The position numbers and the translations under genes are program-made. Positions 31,666-32,127 of a stretch of 32,127 bases of DNA are shown here, piece by piece; the first letter of the stretch is position 1; every line of letters begins with the position of its first letter. The notes beneath the pieces were generated by a model. The model saw nothing but the letters and a program-made list of their open reading frames with translations. It was not told the origin of the DNA and made no database searches. The stretch is from assembly GCA_031257315.1 (NCBI GenBank), contig JAIROW010000022.1, forward strand, positions 1-32,127. The letters are read 5' to 3'. This DNA comes from Prevotellaceae bacterium. GTDB lineage: Bacteria > Bacteroidota > Bacteroidia > Bacteroidales > UBA932.

Positions 31666-32127
31666 TTAATGACAAAAATTTATCATTTCCAAATTGTTTT
31701 CTATACAATATTTTATGTTTTCCATTATTCCTTTTATGTGTATATAAGCACACCCCTTGTCCTCATCTTCATCATCTCCGTCCATCAATTGTTCCACTTC
31801 ATTATTATTTATTTTTATATGTTCCATTTTTTTATCCAACTCAATAAGTTTGTCCTTATTCAATACATTTATCACAGGCCAATCGTCTATTGGAGGAATG
31901 TCAAATGGTATTGGTTCGTCAATAAATAATAAAGAGCCATTGACTTCCAAATCCTTAACGCCAAAATCTTCCGAAAGGTATTTATCTATTAAATCCGTTT
32001 CATAACCCAATTTTATTTCCTGCGTATATGGCAGTTTTTTACCCAACGCATCGCAAATACAAACAAGAGCATAGCCATACGCAAAATTTGATTTTTTATC
32101 ATATGGTTTATTTTTAATAATATCCTC
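31666..32127 (-). CDS. Partial gene, possibly DUF7691-like, truncated at the window edge
   Basis: The track shows 126 residues from a TTG at 32046, but the frame stays open to the window edge (32127), giving 153 visible residues without the N-terminus. The upstream part reads EDIIKNKPYDKKSNFAYGYA then LVCICDALGKKLPYT, which recalls the YGYALELLC-H-GE-L pattern of DUF7691 proteins. The middle is acidic and proline-rich (FIDEPIPFDIPPIDDWPVIN), and the end has a GDDEDEDKGC stretch. DUF7691 is known mostly as a hypothetical family; some members lie near toxins. Nothing in the window tests this. Its AT-richness and lysine/asparagine content differ from the other genes. Confidence 0.55.
   Translation of the reverse strand, partial: EDIIKNKPYDKKSNFAYGYALVCICDALGKKLPYTQEIKLGYETDLIDKYLSEDFGVKDLEVNGSLLFIDEPIPFDIPPIDDWPVINVLNKDKLIELDKKMEHIKINNNEVEQLMDGDDEDEDKGCAYIHIKGIMENIKYCIENNLEMINFCH

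Overview
The window looks like a chromosomal segment of a Bacteroidetes bacterium, most likely Bacteroidales. Three things support this: a SusC/SusD-type outer-membrane uptake locus, DUF1735/DUF4491-type families typical of the phylum, and several promoters matching the Bacteroidetes form TTTG-N19..21-TAnnTTTG instead of the E. coli -35/-10. Start regions also lack clear Shine-Dalgarno sequences. I cannot name genus or species.

Layout. (1) 187-3340, minus strand: a compact operon reading lipoprotein -> histidine phosphatase -> waaA (Kdo transferase) -> recR, with a very good promoter at 3364-3394. (2) 3341-5164: about 1.8 kb without a convincing gene. It holds a candidate orphan promoter, a 272-bp MITE-like element with terminal inverted repeats, a chain of hairpins, a sigma-54-like site and an (AG)17 microsatellite. 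A second copy of part of the element lies at the left window edge (1-130), and a diverged third piece lies near 30.0 kb. (3) 5165-17722, plus strand: a five-gene SusCD locus (TIG/NHL lipoprotein, SusC, SusD, and two very large lipoproteins built from DUF1735 or Big_2, FnIII-like, CBM6 and LamG-like modules). No glycoside hydrolase, lyase, sulfatase or regulator is encoded in it.

(4) 17960-24765, minus strand: WG-repeat exported protein; MacB-type permease; then, from an internal promoter, HlyD adaptor -> TolC -> DUF4491 membrane protein -> RIC/YtfE-like di-iron protein -> LuxR-type regulator with a receiver domain that has lost its phospho-acceptor. (5) 25016-27873, minus strand: tRNA-Arg(CCG) with its own promoter, and an operon of ABC-2 permease -> rhomboid protease -> ispE. 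Its promoter sits back to back with that of (6) 28006-30005, plus strand: exported PHP-domain protein and a RlmI-like methyltransferase. (7) 30129-31285, minus strand: CDP-alcohol phosphatidyltransferase and GtrA-like membrane protein. (8) 31666 to the right edge: the 3' part of an unrecognised gene resembling DUF7691.

The parts most worth a second look are the mobile hairpin element and its three copies, the AG microsatellite placed on a possible sigma-54 start site upstream of the SusCD locus, the enzyme-free binding locus built by module duplication, and the operon linking efflux, a RIC-like iron protein lacking the usual Cys pair, and a pseudo-receiver regulator. All family assignments come from reading the translated sequences; no database search was run.
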